Shown here: piece by piece, positions 40,733-50,048 of the stretch
How positions within the stretch are numbered: the stretch's first letter is position 1
How the letters are laid out: each line of letters opens with the position of its first letter
NCBI RefSeq assembly: GCF_010500865.1
Contig: NZ_JAAAWN010000003.1
Coordinates: 124,001 to 188,000, forward strand
Origin: Alteromonas profundi
GTDB taxonomy: Bacteria; Pseudomonadota; Gammaproteobacteria; Enterobacterales; Alteromonadaceae
Direction of reading: 5' to 3'
Length of the DNA stretch: 64,000 nt
Made by a program: the position numbers and the translations under genes
The notes under the pieces: model-generated
Told to the model about the DNA's origin: nothing
Databases searched by the model: none
Seen by the model: the letters and a program-made list of their open reading frames with translations, nothing else

Positions 40733-41269
40733 TTAGTGATTTAAAAGGGTCTTTCTGAAATCAGGCTCTGATGTATTTTCACCTAGCCAAATATTAAAAA
40801 AGTGTGTAGTAAAGGCGGTATCATCAATCTTGCCTACCTGTTCACCGTTAAAATAAAACACACTAATTTTCTCTTTTGTGGCAATCCCTGTTAGCGTGTC
40901 GCCATCATCAACATCAGGAAAAATCTTGGACATTTTTTCCATCCATACGGCTAACCGCTCGGGGTCCTCAATGCCTTGCTTACGTATTTCATCCACCGAG
41001 CGTTGGGCTATTTTTCGCCCTTTTAATGCCCGTTGATACCTAAGCTGTAACGCAAAGGGAGGCGTTGCTTGCCATTTACCATTTGGAGCAAACAACGTAG
41101 CTTCGTACACATCCCAAAAGTAATAGGTAAACATGCCTTTGCCCACCACCTTTGCATTCGGCACCTCGTCAATAACGTAGCTTAACGACTGCGTCGAAGA
41201 CTGTTGGGCAAATAGGCTGGGGGATATTATGGCTAACAAAAATACCGTGTACTGAATTAACCGCGTCAT
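40733..41269 (-). CDS. Chalcone isomerase-like periplasmic protein
   Basis: A 178 aa protein with a Sec signal peptide ending at LFAQ (about residue 21) and a chalcone-isomerase-like fold (VVGKGMFTYYFWDVYEATLF, LRYQRALKGRKIAQRSVDEI). Bacterial members are not expected to isomerise flavonoids; the fold probably binds fatty acids or similar lipids. It is cotranscribed with the DUF3833 lipoprotein. Confidence 0.85.
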   Translation of the reverse strand: MTRLIQYTVFLLAIISPSLFAQQSSTQSLSYVIDEVPNAKVVGKGMFTYYFWDVYEATLFAPNGKWQATPPFALQLRYQRALKGRKIAQRSVDEIRKQGIEDPERLAVWMEKMSKIFPDVDDGDTLTGIATKEKISVFYFNGEQVGKIDDTAFTTHFFNIWLGENTSEPDFRKTLLNH

Positions 41270-41379
41270 TTTGACACTCTCTTTTATAGGCCGACTTAAA
41301 TTGCCGGCAATTTATATTGTTGAAATTCACAACCTAGTTATACTCTGTTGCAAACCACATTGATCAACTACCGCACTTA

Positions 41380-42276
41380 GTGACCCATTTGTATTCAGCT
41401 ATTCCTTCTTTACGCTTGCCATCCCCGCTAATCCCTTTTACACCTAACTGGGACGGGGCCACAAGGGTCGAAATGTTGGTGAAACGCGACGATGCTATTC
41501 ATCCCATTATTTCCGGCAATAAATGGCGCAAACTAAAATATGCATTACGTAACTTACCCCTTTGCACGCAATCTATTGTTAGCTTTGGGGGGGGACACTC
41601 TAATCACTTACATGCCCTTGGCTTTGTGTGTCGGCAACTGAGCACTCCCTTTCATGCAATTGTAAGGGGCAATTACCTGGGCAACGAAACGCCTATGCTG
41701 AAAGACCTCGCGTTATGGGGTAGCCATATTCACTATGTCGACAAGAAAACGTATCAACAACGGCATTCAAAAGATTATCTCGCGCAACTGGCTCGAACGT
41801 ACCCGAAAAGCGTCATTATCCCAGAAGGTGGTAGTCAGGCTGACGCGTTAAAAGGGATTGGCGAAATGGTTGAAGAAGTGGCTGTGCCGTTTGACCGTAT
41901 TATGGTGCCGGTGGCAAGCGGCGCAACCCTAGCGGGTATTGCGTTAGCCCTTGATAGTACAAAACAGGCGCTAGGTATAGCAGTATTAAAAGGTGAAGGG
42001 TACTTGGAATCGTTGGTTACCCAATTTATTCCTTCCTCCCTCAATCACTGGCAAATTGACCATAGGTTTCATTGCGGCGGTTATGCTAAACAATCGGCGG
42101 CGCTTGCCACCTTTTGTGATGCGTTTAATCAACAGATGCCCTTTTGTATCGAGCCTGTGTACTCGGGCAAGGTATTTTTCGCCCTCAAGCAGTTATTAGC
42201 AGCTAAAGCCTTTCATGAAGGCGAACGTATTGTTATTGTTCATACAGGTGGCTTGCAGGGAGCACGTAGAGCGTAG
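41380..42276 (+). CDS. ACC deaminase / D-cysteine desulfhydrase family PLP enzyme
   Basis: Fold-type II PLP enzyme of 298 aa. The PLP lysine is in ISGNKWRKLKYAL near residue 50. SFGGGHSNHLHALGF and VASGATLAGIALAL line the cofactor, and HTGGLQG closes the C-terminus. D-cysteine desulfhydrase is a more likely activity than ACC deaminase in a marine gammaproteobacterium, but sequence alone does not decide. The start is GTG. It is monocistronic. Confidence 0.88.
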   Translation: MTHLYSAIPSLRLPSPLIPFTPNWDGATRVEMLVKRDDAIHPIISGNKWRKLKYALRNLPLCTQSIVSFGGGHSNHLHALGFVCRQLSTPFHAIVRGNYLGNETPMLKDLALWGSHIHYVDKKTYQQRHSKDYLAQLARTYPKSVIIPEGGSQADALKGIGEMVEEVAVPFDRIMVPVASGATLAGIALALDSTKQALGIAVLKGEGYLESLVTQFIPSSLNHWQIDHRFHCGGYAKQSAALATFCDAFNQQMPFCIEPVYSGKVFFALKQLLAAKAFHEGERIVIVHTGGLQGARRA

Positions 42277-42418
42277 ATTTTTGATCTTCTCCCCTCAAAC
42301 ATCCGTTTAATCTAGTATCATGACTTGCAACTTAATTAAAATTAACCTACGTCACCTATACGCAAGCATGGTATACCCGAGCCGCTAAATTTTCCGCTGA
42401 TCACGAGAGGGGATGAAC

Positions 42419-42829
42419 ATGATTCAAGGTCCAGTTACGTTACCAACTCCACTCGCCACTTTAGTGTCTAAAGCGCTACAGCTATGCGAACTAACCTTAT
42501 TAAATAATACCGTGTTTTATCCATTTGCTGCGGTTTATGAAAACGGCGATATAGGGTGTTTGTTTGCTGAGGAAATGAAACAGCGTAGTACCGAAACTCA
42601 GCTTATAGAACAGTTGCAGTGGCGAATTATTGATGCCACTACACATTCAACGAGCTATAGCATTTTAGTGTATGCCGCCTCGGTTCAAACTGAAAAAAAC
42701 CGGCCAATGGATGCTATAGCTGTCAATACTGCAACGCCAAACGGCGAAGAGCTATTATTGCTGTACCCTTATTACCGAGTAGGGGGTAAAATTATTGTAT
42801 CGCCACCTATTAATACCTCACCTGAATAG
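42419..42829 (+). CDS. Hypothetical protein, 136 aa
   Basis: No recognised family. The protein is soluble, with no signal peptide or membrane helix. It is rich in Thr, Ala and Leu, with a central segment FYPFAAVYENGDIGCLFAEE that hints at an alpha/beta fold. The ATG at 42419 is preferred because a GAGAGGGG ribosome binding site lies 7 nt before it; the ATG at 42413 would be too close. It stands alone between the PLP enzyme and polyamine genes. Confidence 0.75.
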   Translation: MIQGPVTLPTPLATLVSKALQLCELTLLNNTVFYPFAAVYENGDIGCLFAEEMKQRSTETQLIEQLQWRIIDATTHSTSYSILVYAASVQTEKNRPMDAIAVNTATPNGEELLLLYPYYRVGGKIIVSPPINTSPE

Positions 42830-42978
42830 ATTTTCATCTATCCACTTTATAGGTGTTGGTTTTATCACTAATGGCGATTAAAATATCCTGTCCACCTTTG
42901 CTGTCTATGCTTGCCAAATCGGTTATGTCTGCTAGCATTCAGCGCAAATTCTATTAGCTTAATTAGGGATTCATTATT

Positions 42979-44181
42979 ATGTCTCGCGTTTTAATTATTG
43001 GTGCTGGCGGCGTAGCCTCTGTTACGGTAAAAAAATGTGCGCGCTTACCCGCACACTTCGATGAAATTTACCTTGCCAGTCGTACTGTGTCTAAGTGTGA
43101 AGCGCTTCAAAAAGAAGTGGGTGAAGATCGCATTAAAGGTGTATTTGCTCTTGATGCGGATAATGCCAAAGAAGTAGAGGCACTAATTAATGAAGTAAAA
43201 CCTGATTTGGTAATTAACCTTGCACTGCCATATCAAGATTTACCTATCATGGATGCGTGTTTGGCAACCGGTACGGATTACTTAGATACCGCGAACTACG
43301 AACCAAAAGACGAAGCTAAATTTGAATATTCATGGCAGTGGGCGTACCAAGATAAATTTAAAGATGCCGGTGTTATGGCCTTACTTGGTAGCGGCTTCGA
43401 CCCAGGCGTAACAAACGTATTTACTGCCTATGCAGCGAAGCACTACTTTGATGAGGTGCATTACCTTGATATTGTAGATTGTAACGGCGGTGATCACGGG
43501 CAAGCATTTGCCACAAACTTCAATCCAGAAATAAATATCCGCGAAATAACCCAACGTGGGCGTTTTTGGGAAAATGGCGAATGGAAAGAAACCGATCCCC
43601 TGAGCGTACGCGAAGATCTTGATTATCAAAATATTGGTGTTCGCGCCTCTTATCTTATGTTCCATGAAGAACTTGAGTCGTTGGTAAAGCACTTCCCTAC
43701 CCTAAAACGTGCACGTTTTTGGATGACATTTGGAGAGGAATACCTCACTCACCTAAGAGTTCTTGAAGGCGTAGGTATGACCAGTATTGAGCCGGTGGAA
43801 TTCCAAGGCCAAAAAATTGTGCCGCTGGAGTTTTTAAAAGCCGTACTACCTAACCCAGGCTCCCTAGCAGAAGGCTATACCGGTATGACCTGTATTGGTA
43901 CATACATTACCGGTATCAAAGATGGTAAAGAAAAAACTATCTTCATTTACAACAACTGTGATCATGCCAAGTGTAATGAAGAAGTGGGCGCGCAAGCGGT
44001 ATCTTACACCACCGGCGTTCCGGCGATGATAGGTGCTATGTTGATGCTAAATGGCACGTGGAAAGAAGCGGGTGTATTTAACATGGAACAATTTGATCCA
44101 GACCCGTTCATGGCGCTATTAAATGACCACGGTTTGCCTTGGAATGTATTAGAGTGCGACGAGAGTCCGTTTAAGCGATAG
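42979..44181 (+). CDS. Carboxynorspermidine/carboxyspermidine dehydrogenase
   Basis: Saccharopine-dehydrogenase-family enzyme of 400 aa that condenses aspartate semialdehyde with a diamine (diaminopropane or putrescine) and reduces the Schiff base with NADPH. The N-terminal VLIIGAGGVASVTVKKCARL is the Rossmann motif. GSGFDPGVTNVFTAYAAKHY is characteristic of this clade. It lies 27 nt upstream of the matching decarboxylase gene. Whether the product is norspermidine or spermidine depends on diamine supply, and no diaminobutyrate decarboxylase is in the window. Confidence 0.92.
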   Translation: MSRVLIIGAGGVASVTVKKCARLPAHFDEIYLASRTVSKCEALQKEVGEDRIKGVFALDADNAKEVEALINEVKPDLVINLALPYQDLPIMDACLATGTDYLDTANYEPKDEAKFEYSWQWAYQDKFKDAGVMALLGSGFDPGVTNVFTAYAAKHYFDEVHYLDIVDCNGGDHGQAFATNFNPEINIREITQRGRFWENGEWKETDPLSVREDLDYQNIGVRASYLMFHEELESLVKHFPTLKRARFWMTFGEEYLTHLRVLEGVGMTSIEPVEFQGQKIVPLEFLKAVLPNPGSLAEGYTGMTCIGTYITGIKDGKEKTIFIYNNCDHAKCNEEVGAQAVSYTTGVPAMIGAMLMLNGTWKEAGVFNMEQFDPDPFMALLNDHGLPWNVLECDESPFKR

Positions 44182-44208
44182 TAATAGGTTGCATTGGAGC
44201 ATCATAAG

Positions 44209-45339
44209 TTGACAGACCTTACAAAACGTTTCGATATCCCTTCGCCGTGCTATGTATTGGAAGAAGCGAAACTGATAAAAAACCTAACGCTAATGAAGCG
44301 GGTACAAGAGGAATCTGGTGCCCGTATTATTTTAGCCCTTAAAGGGTTTTCTATGTGGTCGTGCTTTGACATCGTTAAACAATATTTACACGGTGCCACT
44401 GCAAGCTCGGTTTGGGAAGCTAAACTCGCTGCCGAAATGGGGAAAGAAGTGCACGCTTATTCCCCGGCTTATAAACAGGCAGACGCTGAGGCGCTCGCTG
44501 GTTTGGTGCATCATTTGTCCTTTAATAGTCTATCTCAATGGCATCAGCACAAAGAGACGTTGAAAAACGTTTCTTTGGGCTTGCGCATAAATCCAGAGCA
44601 TCAAGAAGCCGACACCCCTTTGTACGATCCTGCGGCGCCGGGTTCCCGTCTTGGTATAAGGGCAGCAGAGCTTACAGAGGTAGATTTAACAGGCATTGAA
44701 GGCTTTCATTGTCACAACCTGTGCGAATGTGATTCTTTCGCTACCGAACGTACACTCAATGCAATTGAACAAAAATTCGGGCAATGGCTAGGGCAACTTA
44801 AGTGGTTAAATTTAGGCGGAGGCCATTTAATGACCCGCGAGGGTTACGACATTGAGCACCTTATTAACACCTTGAAAAGCTTTAAGCAGCGCTACCCTCA
44901 CCTTGATGTTATTTTAGAACCGGGGTCAGCGGTAGCGTGGGAAACGGGCCCGTTAATTAGCGAAGTGGTGGATGTAGTTCAAAATGAGGGGGACATTGCT
45001 ATTTTGGATATTTCAGCCACCGCACATATGCCAGATGTGCTCGAAATGCCCTACCGCCCCAGTATTTTGAATGCCGGTTTACCGGGAGAGCGAGCGGTAG
45101 ACGTTAAGCTTGGCGGCAACTCTTGCCTAGCAGGAGATGTTATAGACACCTATTCTTTCGACGCGCCTTTGCAGGCGGGGGATCGTGTTCAATTTGAGGA
45201 CATGATGCACTACACTATGGTAAAGACAACCTTCTTTAACGGTGTTGAGCACCCGGCTATCGGTATTTTGCGTACCAATGGCGAATTTGAATTAGTTCGT
45301 GAATTTAACTACGAAGACTTCAAAGGACGTTTGTCTTGA
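44209..45339 (+). CDS. nspC: Carboxynorspermidine decarboxylase
   Basis: PLP-dependent alanine-racemase-fold decarboxylase that makes norspermidine or spermidine from the carboxy precursor. The PLP lysine is in LALKGFSMWSCFDIV near residue 45. Other signatures are GFHCHNLCE, WLNLGGGHLMTREGYD, ILEPGSAVAWETG and the C-terminal GNSCLAGD. I place the start at the TTG at 44209, which has GGAG at a good distance; the TTG at 44194 lacks one. The pair dehydrogenase-decarboxylase forms an operon ending in a terminator at 45368. Confidence 0.94.
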   Translation: MTDLTKRFDIPSPCYVLEEAKLIKNLTLMKRVQEESGARIILALKGFSMWSCFDIVKQYLHGATASSVWEAKLAAEMGKEVHAYSPAYKQADAEALAGLVHHLSFNSLSQWHQHKETLKNVSLGLRINPEHQEADTPLYDPAAPGSRLGIRAAELTEVDLTGIEGFHCHNLCECDSFATERTLNAIEQKFGQWLGQLKWLNLGGGHLMTREGYDIEHLINTLKSFKQRYPHLDVILEPGSAVAWETGPLISEVVDVVQNEGDIAILDISATAHMPDVLEMPYRPSILNAGLPGERAVDVKLGGNSCLAGDVIDTYSFDAPLQAGDRVQFEDMMHYTMVKTTFFNGVEHPAIGILRTNGEFELVREFNYEDFKGRLS

Positions 45340-45367
45340 TTTCATCGAGCTTAGATTAGCGAGCATT

Positions 45368-45395
45368 AGCACCCGCTGCCGCGGGTGCTGTTTTA
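45368..45395 (+). terminator. Terminator of the polyamine operon
   Basis: AGCACCCGC pairs with GCGGGTGCT around a TGCC loop, followed by GTTTT. Confidence 0.85.
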
Positions 45396-45402
45396 TTCTT
45401 CA

Positions 45403-45669
45403 CTAGATTACACCACTGCCACTTTGAGACTCAGTGTTATCAATACTGCCTTCTGCAATAACCGTATCATCTAGCGTTATCTTAAACGGTGTACCTTGAG
45501 GGCCGGTTAAACTATAACGAAATCCGTGTATGTCATCAGCGCGAAGGTCTACTGAAGCATGAGATGTGGGAGATATTAAATCATAAACACCCGAATCGTC
45601 TCCCTTACTAAAGATGTCCACCATCCAATTGCCCTCAGCCATATCTATTTTTAACTGTCGTTGTGTCAT
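45403..45669 (-). CDS. Hypothetical protein, 88 aa
   Basis: No recognised family. It begins MTQRQLKIDMAEGNWMVDIF, and beta-strand-rich sequence (DLRADDIHGFRYSLTGPQGT) suggests a small beta fold. The start at 45669 has AAGGAGG at an ideal 6 nt; longer starts would overlap that box. It lies between two strong features, the polyamine terminator and the cyclase gene. It could share the promoter region of neither. Confidence 0.7.
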   Translation of the reverse strand: MTQRQLKIDMAEGNWMVDIFSKGDDSGVYDLISPTSHASVDLRADDIHGFRYSLTGPQGTPFKITLDDTVIAEGSIDNTESQSGSGVI

Positions 45670-45735
45670 CGCCATCCTCCTTATTGCACTCACTCTTTAG
45701 CTTGTACTTAGGTGCTTAACACAAAGATCGCCTTA

Positions 45736-48700
45736 TTAGTCAAAATCGTGATGGGTAACCAGCCAAAGTTGACGCAGTATGTTCTCATTACGATTACTTC
45801 TAAGATTAAGCATGCGAAGCGCCGGCCCACTCTCACCGAACATGTTTGTGGCATTAGCATATTGGACATCCATGGCGACGTCTATCCAGGTATCTCTTCC
45901 TGCTGCTTTGCCAACGTATAGTGCGTTATCGGCTACTTTAAGCACCTCATCCCAAGGTATTGCGCCAGGAGCATGAATATTCAAAGGAAAGGGCACACTG
46001 CCTATAGTACACGTGATAGGAATATGGGTGTCATCATCAATGCTCACAGGTGAACTCGCCACTGCCGCACGCAATCGTGCCGCCACCAGATGACTTTGCT
46101 GGCGGCTGGCGTGACGCATGACTAGCAAAAACTCTTCCCCGCCCCAGCGCACGACGTAATCGGTATCCCGCGCCACTGAGGTAAGCCTTTTTGCTATTTC
46201 CACCAACACCTTATCGCCTGCATGATGGCCGTATTCATCATTCACTTTTTTAAAATGATCTATATCAATCAAAAAAAGCATTATGTCGCTGTCTGGGAGA
46301 GGCTGCGAACTTGTACTATCTTGATAGCGTCTAATAGCCAATTGGCTATCTTTTTTCATTGCGTCATCAATAAAACGTCGGTTATAGGTTTGGGTAAGCG
46401 GGTCGATATGGCTTAACTTTAGCAACTGTTCAGACTTTTCTTTTAATCGCTGAGCAGTTTCTTCTAGGCTCCTTGTTCGTGAGTTTACCTGTTTTACCAA
46501 ATAGGCTTCTCGTCTTTTCAAATGAAGGGTACGAACAAAAACAAGCCCTACTATGGTAGCAATGCCTGCTAAAACAAAGGCGAATTGCGCCCACCATGTC
46601 TGATACCAGTAAGGCTCAACACGTAAATGCATGACACTGGGGGCGCCATCCCAGGCCTTTCCTTTAAGGCTTGATTGCACCTCAAAGCGATAGTCGCCGG
46701 GCGCTAAGCGGGTATAGCTTGCAACTCTATTATTGGCGTTGGCTACGTTCCACTGTTGTTCAAACCCCTTTAGTCGGTATCGATAGCGCCTACTTTGAGC
46801 ATCAACATAATCCAAGCTGGTAAAAGAAATAGAAACTTTGTTGTCTGACGCAGGCACGGTTAGCGCAGAGGCAGGGCTTTTTCCAGCTATAGGAGAAGTA
46901 AATGTACGTGTGCCAATCTTACTGGTGGTAAACAACACCGACTTTTGACTGTGTTGCTCAATCTCTTTTGTGGTATCAATCACGGTGACACCGCCTACGC
47001 CCCCAAACACGAGTACCCCTCCAGTCGTTGAAGCGGTTGCGTTGCGGGAATATGGCGCCGACAGGCGAATATCACTACGCATAATTGCTGTAGGGTGAAG
47101 GGAGGCGTTATCCACCGCGCTGATCCCCTCTGACGAGCTCACCCAAATTTTGCCTAAGGCGTCCTCTTCTAACCCCCTAATAATGTTATCAGGTAGCCCT
47201 TCTTTTTCAGTTATGCGAATGAAGGATTGAGGAAATAACCCACGTTTGCTTACGTCAGCATTTTCCATACCGGCGGGAGGTTCTTGTGGCAGCATTAGAG
47301 GCTCTGTGACAAATAGGCCCTGTCCTTCGGTGCCTATCCATAAACGCTGTTGAGCATCAATCAATAAGCTAGATACAAAGCCCAAGGGGACGCGTGTGTT
47401 ACCTAGGTTCACCTCAGACACCTGATAAACCACCTCACCACTGGCATTTACCCAATTAATACCATTCCAAGTGCCTACAATAACGCCGCCTTCCCCCCAC
47501 TTCGCAAGCGTAGCAATTTTTAGGTCGGTCAGCGCACTACTTATATGCTTCTCAGAGGTAAGGGTATAACCATCGTTTAATAGTGAAAACTGCCAAAGAC
47601 CGTCGGTTCCCCCTGCCCACAGCGTGCTATCGCTTAGCAGCAAGGCCCCCGTATACGCTTTGTTATCTCTATATAAGGTAGATAAGCGCTGAAGACGGCC
47701 GTTATGGAAGGTGTATACCCCTTTAGTTGTGCCGATATAACCTCTGTTATCTTGGGAGATACTAAGTGCTTCTATAGCACCGGGGGGCAAGACATCTTCT
47801 TTTGCGCTGCTTGGGATGTGCGTAGCAATCCCTCTTTTGTTATTCGCAATATCTACCCCTGCTAGCCTATACCCAAACCAGACATCGCGCTTATTGGCAG
47901 AAGAAATAGATGTCACATCAATGCCCATGAGACCATTTTTTCTTCCTATATCCCCCAATAGGCTTTTCATCATAATTTGATTGGGGTTAAACACGCTTAC
48001 GCCGTTACTTGTGGCTAACCATACTAAACCATCGCGAGAGGGGGTTATTCGCCAAATTTCATCATTTACCAAACTTGTATCATTGAGACGGTTGTGGGTT
48101 ATCCGTCTGGTTTCACCAGTATGGGCGTTAACTTCAATGACGCCTTGTCCAAAGGTACCCAACCACACTACGCCGTTAGATATCTCATCCATGGAGAATA
48201 TCCACTCGCCTTCAAACCCCTCGATAGCAACATCGAGCACCTCATGCTTTGCTGTAATTGCAACAACGCCCTGATGAGGCGTCGCCACCCACAGGTCTCC
48301 GTTACTCAATGCCGTAATCGCCGATATTCTTTGCTCTCCGTCGATGTAGCGAGATAAATCAAGTTGCTCAAAGTTTGGTTGATGTGCAGTTTTAAAGAAT
48401 AAGCCATGGCTGGTGGCCAACCAAGTAGTCCCCTGCCCGTCGGTATAGTTAGCAAAAAACCGAAGCGAAGGATATGTTTGCTTAGCACCTGTCATGTAGA
48501 CCTCCACATGGGGATCCACAGAAGTTAGCCGTCCTAAACCTTGTGCATGACTAAACCAAATATCGTCATTGGCTTGCGATACGCCAATAAGGGCAACGTT
48601 TTTAAATTCAGCCTTGCCCCAAGGTAGTGTTGACCAGCGCCGTTCAAATGGGTCGAAATCAAGCAACCCAATTGATGTTGATAAGATGAATTTGCCACTA

Positions 48701-48999
48701 CGCGCTTTGGCAAGCGCATAAATACTCAGCGCATCCATCCCCCTTTGAAGAGGGATATGCTCAAAGTGGTAACCGTCGAAGCGGTAAAGACCTTCGTGGG
48801 TAACTAGCCAGAAAAAACCTGCGCTATCTTGCTCAATATTAGTGATTCTGCCTCGAGGGAGACCGTCAGAATAGGTGTAGTTAATAAATGCAGTATCGTG
48901 CCACCCCCACGCTTCGCTCGGCTGCGCGAACGAAGAAAAGGGCCAAATAAAGAGCAAGGGAAGTAACAAAGATAACGCAAGCTTAACTACACATTTCAT
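45736..48999 (-). CDS. Reg_prop/Y_Y_Y two-component-like sensor diguanylate cyclase
   Basis: A 1087 aa membrane protein making cyclic di-GMP in response to a periplasmic ligand. Residues 1-26 are a signal peptide. About 30-700 form two-component-regulator propeller repeats (for example WLVTHEGLYRFDGYHFEH, WLATSHGLF, WVSSSEGISAVDN). A Y_Y_Y domain follows at about 715-785. A transmembrane helix lies at about 800-822 and a coiled coil at about 825-865, then GGDEF. The active-site loop is GGEEF (about residue 950), and an RDTD I-site lies five residues before it, so the cyclase should be active and product-inhibited. Such sensors often respond to polysaccharide degradation products. Confidence 0.93.
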   Translation of the reverse strand: MKCVVKLALSLLLPLLFIWPFSSFAQPSEAWGWHDTAFINYTYSDGLPRGRITNIEQDSAGFFWLVTHEGLYRFDGYHFEHIPLQRGMDALSIYALAKARSGKFILSTSIGLLDFDPFERRWSTLPWGKAEFKNVALIGVSQANDDIWFSHAQGLGRLTSVDPHVEVYMTGAKQTYPSLRFFANYTDGQGTTWLATSHGLFFKTAHQPNFEQLDLSRYIDGEQRISAITALSNGDLWVATPHQGVVAITAKHEVLDVAIEGFEGEWIFSMDEISNGVVWLGTFGQGVIEVNAHTGETRRITHNRLNDTSLVNDEIWRITPSRDGLVWLATSNGVSVFNPNQIMMKSLLGDIGRKNGLMGIDVTSISSANKRDVWFGYRLAGVDIANNKRGIATHIPSSAKEDVLPPGAIEALSISQDNRGYIGTTKGVYTFHNGRLQRLSTLYRDNKAYTGALLLSDSTLWAGGTDGLWQFSLLNDGYTLTSEKHISSALTDLKIATLAKWGEGGVIVGTWNGINWVNASGEVVYQVSEVNLGNTRVPLGFVSSLLIDAQQRLWIGTEGQGLFVTEPLMLPQEPPAGMENADVSKRGLFPQSFIRITEKEGLPDNIIRGLEEDALGKIWVSSSEGISAVDNASLHPTAIMRSDIRLSAPYSRNATASTTGGVLVFGGVGGVTVIDTTKEIEQHSQKSVLFTTSKIGTRTFTSPIAGKSPASALTVPASDNKVSISFTSLDYVDAQSRRYRYRLKGFEQQWNVANANNRVASYTRLAPGDYRFEVQSSLKGKAWDGAPSVMHLRVEPYWYQTWWAQFAFVLAGIATIVGLVFVRTLHLKRREAYLVKQVNSRTRSLEETAQRLKEKSEQLLKLSHIDPLTQTYNRRFIDDAMKKDSQLAIRRYQDSTSSQPLPDSDIMLFLIDIDHFKKVNDEYGHHAGDKVLVEIAKRLTSVARDTDYVVRWGGEEFLLVMRHASRQQSHLVAARLRAAVASSPVSIDDDTHIPITCTIGSVPFPLNIHAPGAIPWDEVLKVADNALYVGKAAGRDTWIDVAMDVQYANATNMFGESGPALRMLNLRSNRNENILRQLWLVTHHDFD

Positions 49000-49083
49000 G
49001 CGACAAAAACAGGCCTTTTATACAACTAAGGAGGGCATTAAAAGCACATATAATGCTGTTAGAGTAAATATTGTGCAAGCTCT

Positions 49084-49920
49084 CTAACTCTTTGCATCGA
49101 GTCCGGCTTGATAAAGCGCATTTTTTTTCAGTTGATAATGTTCCGCCACCACCGCTGCCGCTTTCTTCAGCGGCATGTGTTCACACAAACTGCTTAATAA
49201 CGAAAGTGCTTGAGGCGGGATAGCAGTTACATCAATTTGCGCAGGTGAAACCATCACCACAAACTCGCCTTTTTGATGGGCGGGATCTTCTTCAAAGTAG
49301 GCCAACACTTTACTTGGCGTGCCACTCACATAGGTTTCGAACGTTTTGGTTAACTCTTTTGCGATCACAATATGGCGTTCACCTAATACTCGCGCTATGT
49401 CTTTCACCGTATTTACTATTCTTCGCGGTGCTTCATAAAACACGCTAGTGCAGGTACGAGATTTCAGCAGAGTAAGTTGATTGTCCCGCGCCTGGGTTTT
49501 TACCGGAAGAAAACCTTCGAATATAAACCTATCGGTAGGTAACCCCGATGCGCTAAGCGCAGTAATGGCGGCACAGGGCCCCGGTAAAGCAATAACCGGA
49601 ATGCCTTCTTCACGGCATTTTCGTACTAAGACAAACCCAGGATCGCTGATAAGGGGCGTGCCCGCGTCGCTTATTAGTGCCACCGACTCGCCACCTTTCA
49701 ATCGATGGCAAAGCATGGTGGTACGCTTGTCTTCGTTATGATCATGTAACGACAAGGTGCGCGTGCTGATACTGAAGTGTTGCAACAGTCGCGCACTGTG
49801 ACGAGTATCTTCAGCAGCAATCCAGGCTACGCGTGTTAACACCTCGATAGCTCTAGCGCTAATATCATCCAAGTTGCCAATAGGTGTTGGCACTATATAC
49901 AAGGTTGCAATATCGGTCAT
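49084..49920 (-). CDS. rsmI: 16S rRNA 2'-O-ribose C1402 methyltransferase RsmI
   Basis: Tetrapyrrole-methylase-fold enzyme that methylates C1402 of 16S rRNA. The ATG at 49920 (MTDIATLYIVPTPIGNLDDI) gives 278 aa, near the E. coli 286; the longer frame adds an unsupported 22 aa. SAM-binding motifs are AAEDTRHSARLLQHF, ISDAGTPLISDPG and ALPGPCAAITALSASGLPTD. It is divergent from lpoA, as in E. coli (yraL/yraM). Confidence 0.95.
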   Translation of the reverse strand: MTDIATLYIVPTPIGNLDDISARAIEVLTRVAWIAAEDTRHSARLLQHFSISTRTLSLHDHNEDKRTTMLCHRLKGGESVALISDAGTPLISDPGFVLVRKCREEGIPVIALPGPCAAITALSASGLPTDRFIFEGFLPVKTQARDNQLTLLKSRTCTSVFYEAPRRIVNTVKDIARVLGERHIVIAKELTKTFETYVSGTPSKVLAYFEEDPAHQKGEFVVMVSPAQIDVTAIPPQALSLLSSLCEHMPLKKAAAVVAEHYQLKKNALYQAGLDAKS

Positions 49921-50048
49921 AAATTCACATAGGTATCGTCTAATAGACAAATTGTACCACGCCAATGGGCCAGTTTTTGCGTGCAAACGTAGATTTTAAT
50001 AGTGGTTAAGATAAACTTGTGTCTTAACGTCGTAAAAGGAATGAAACT

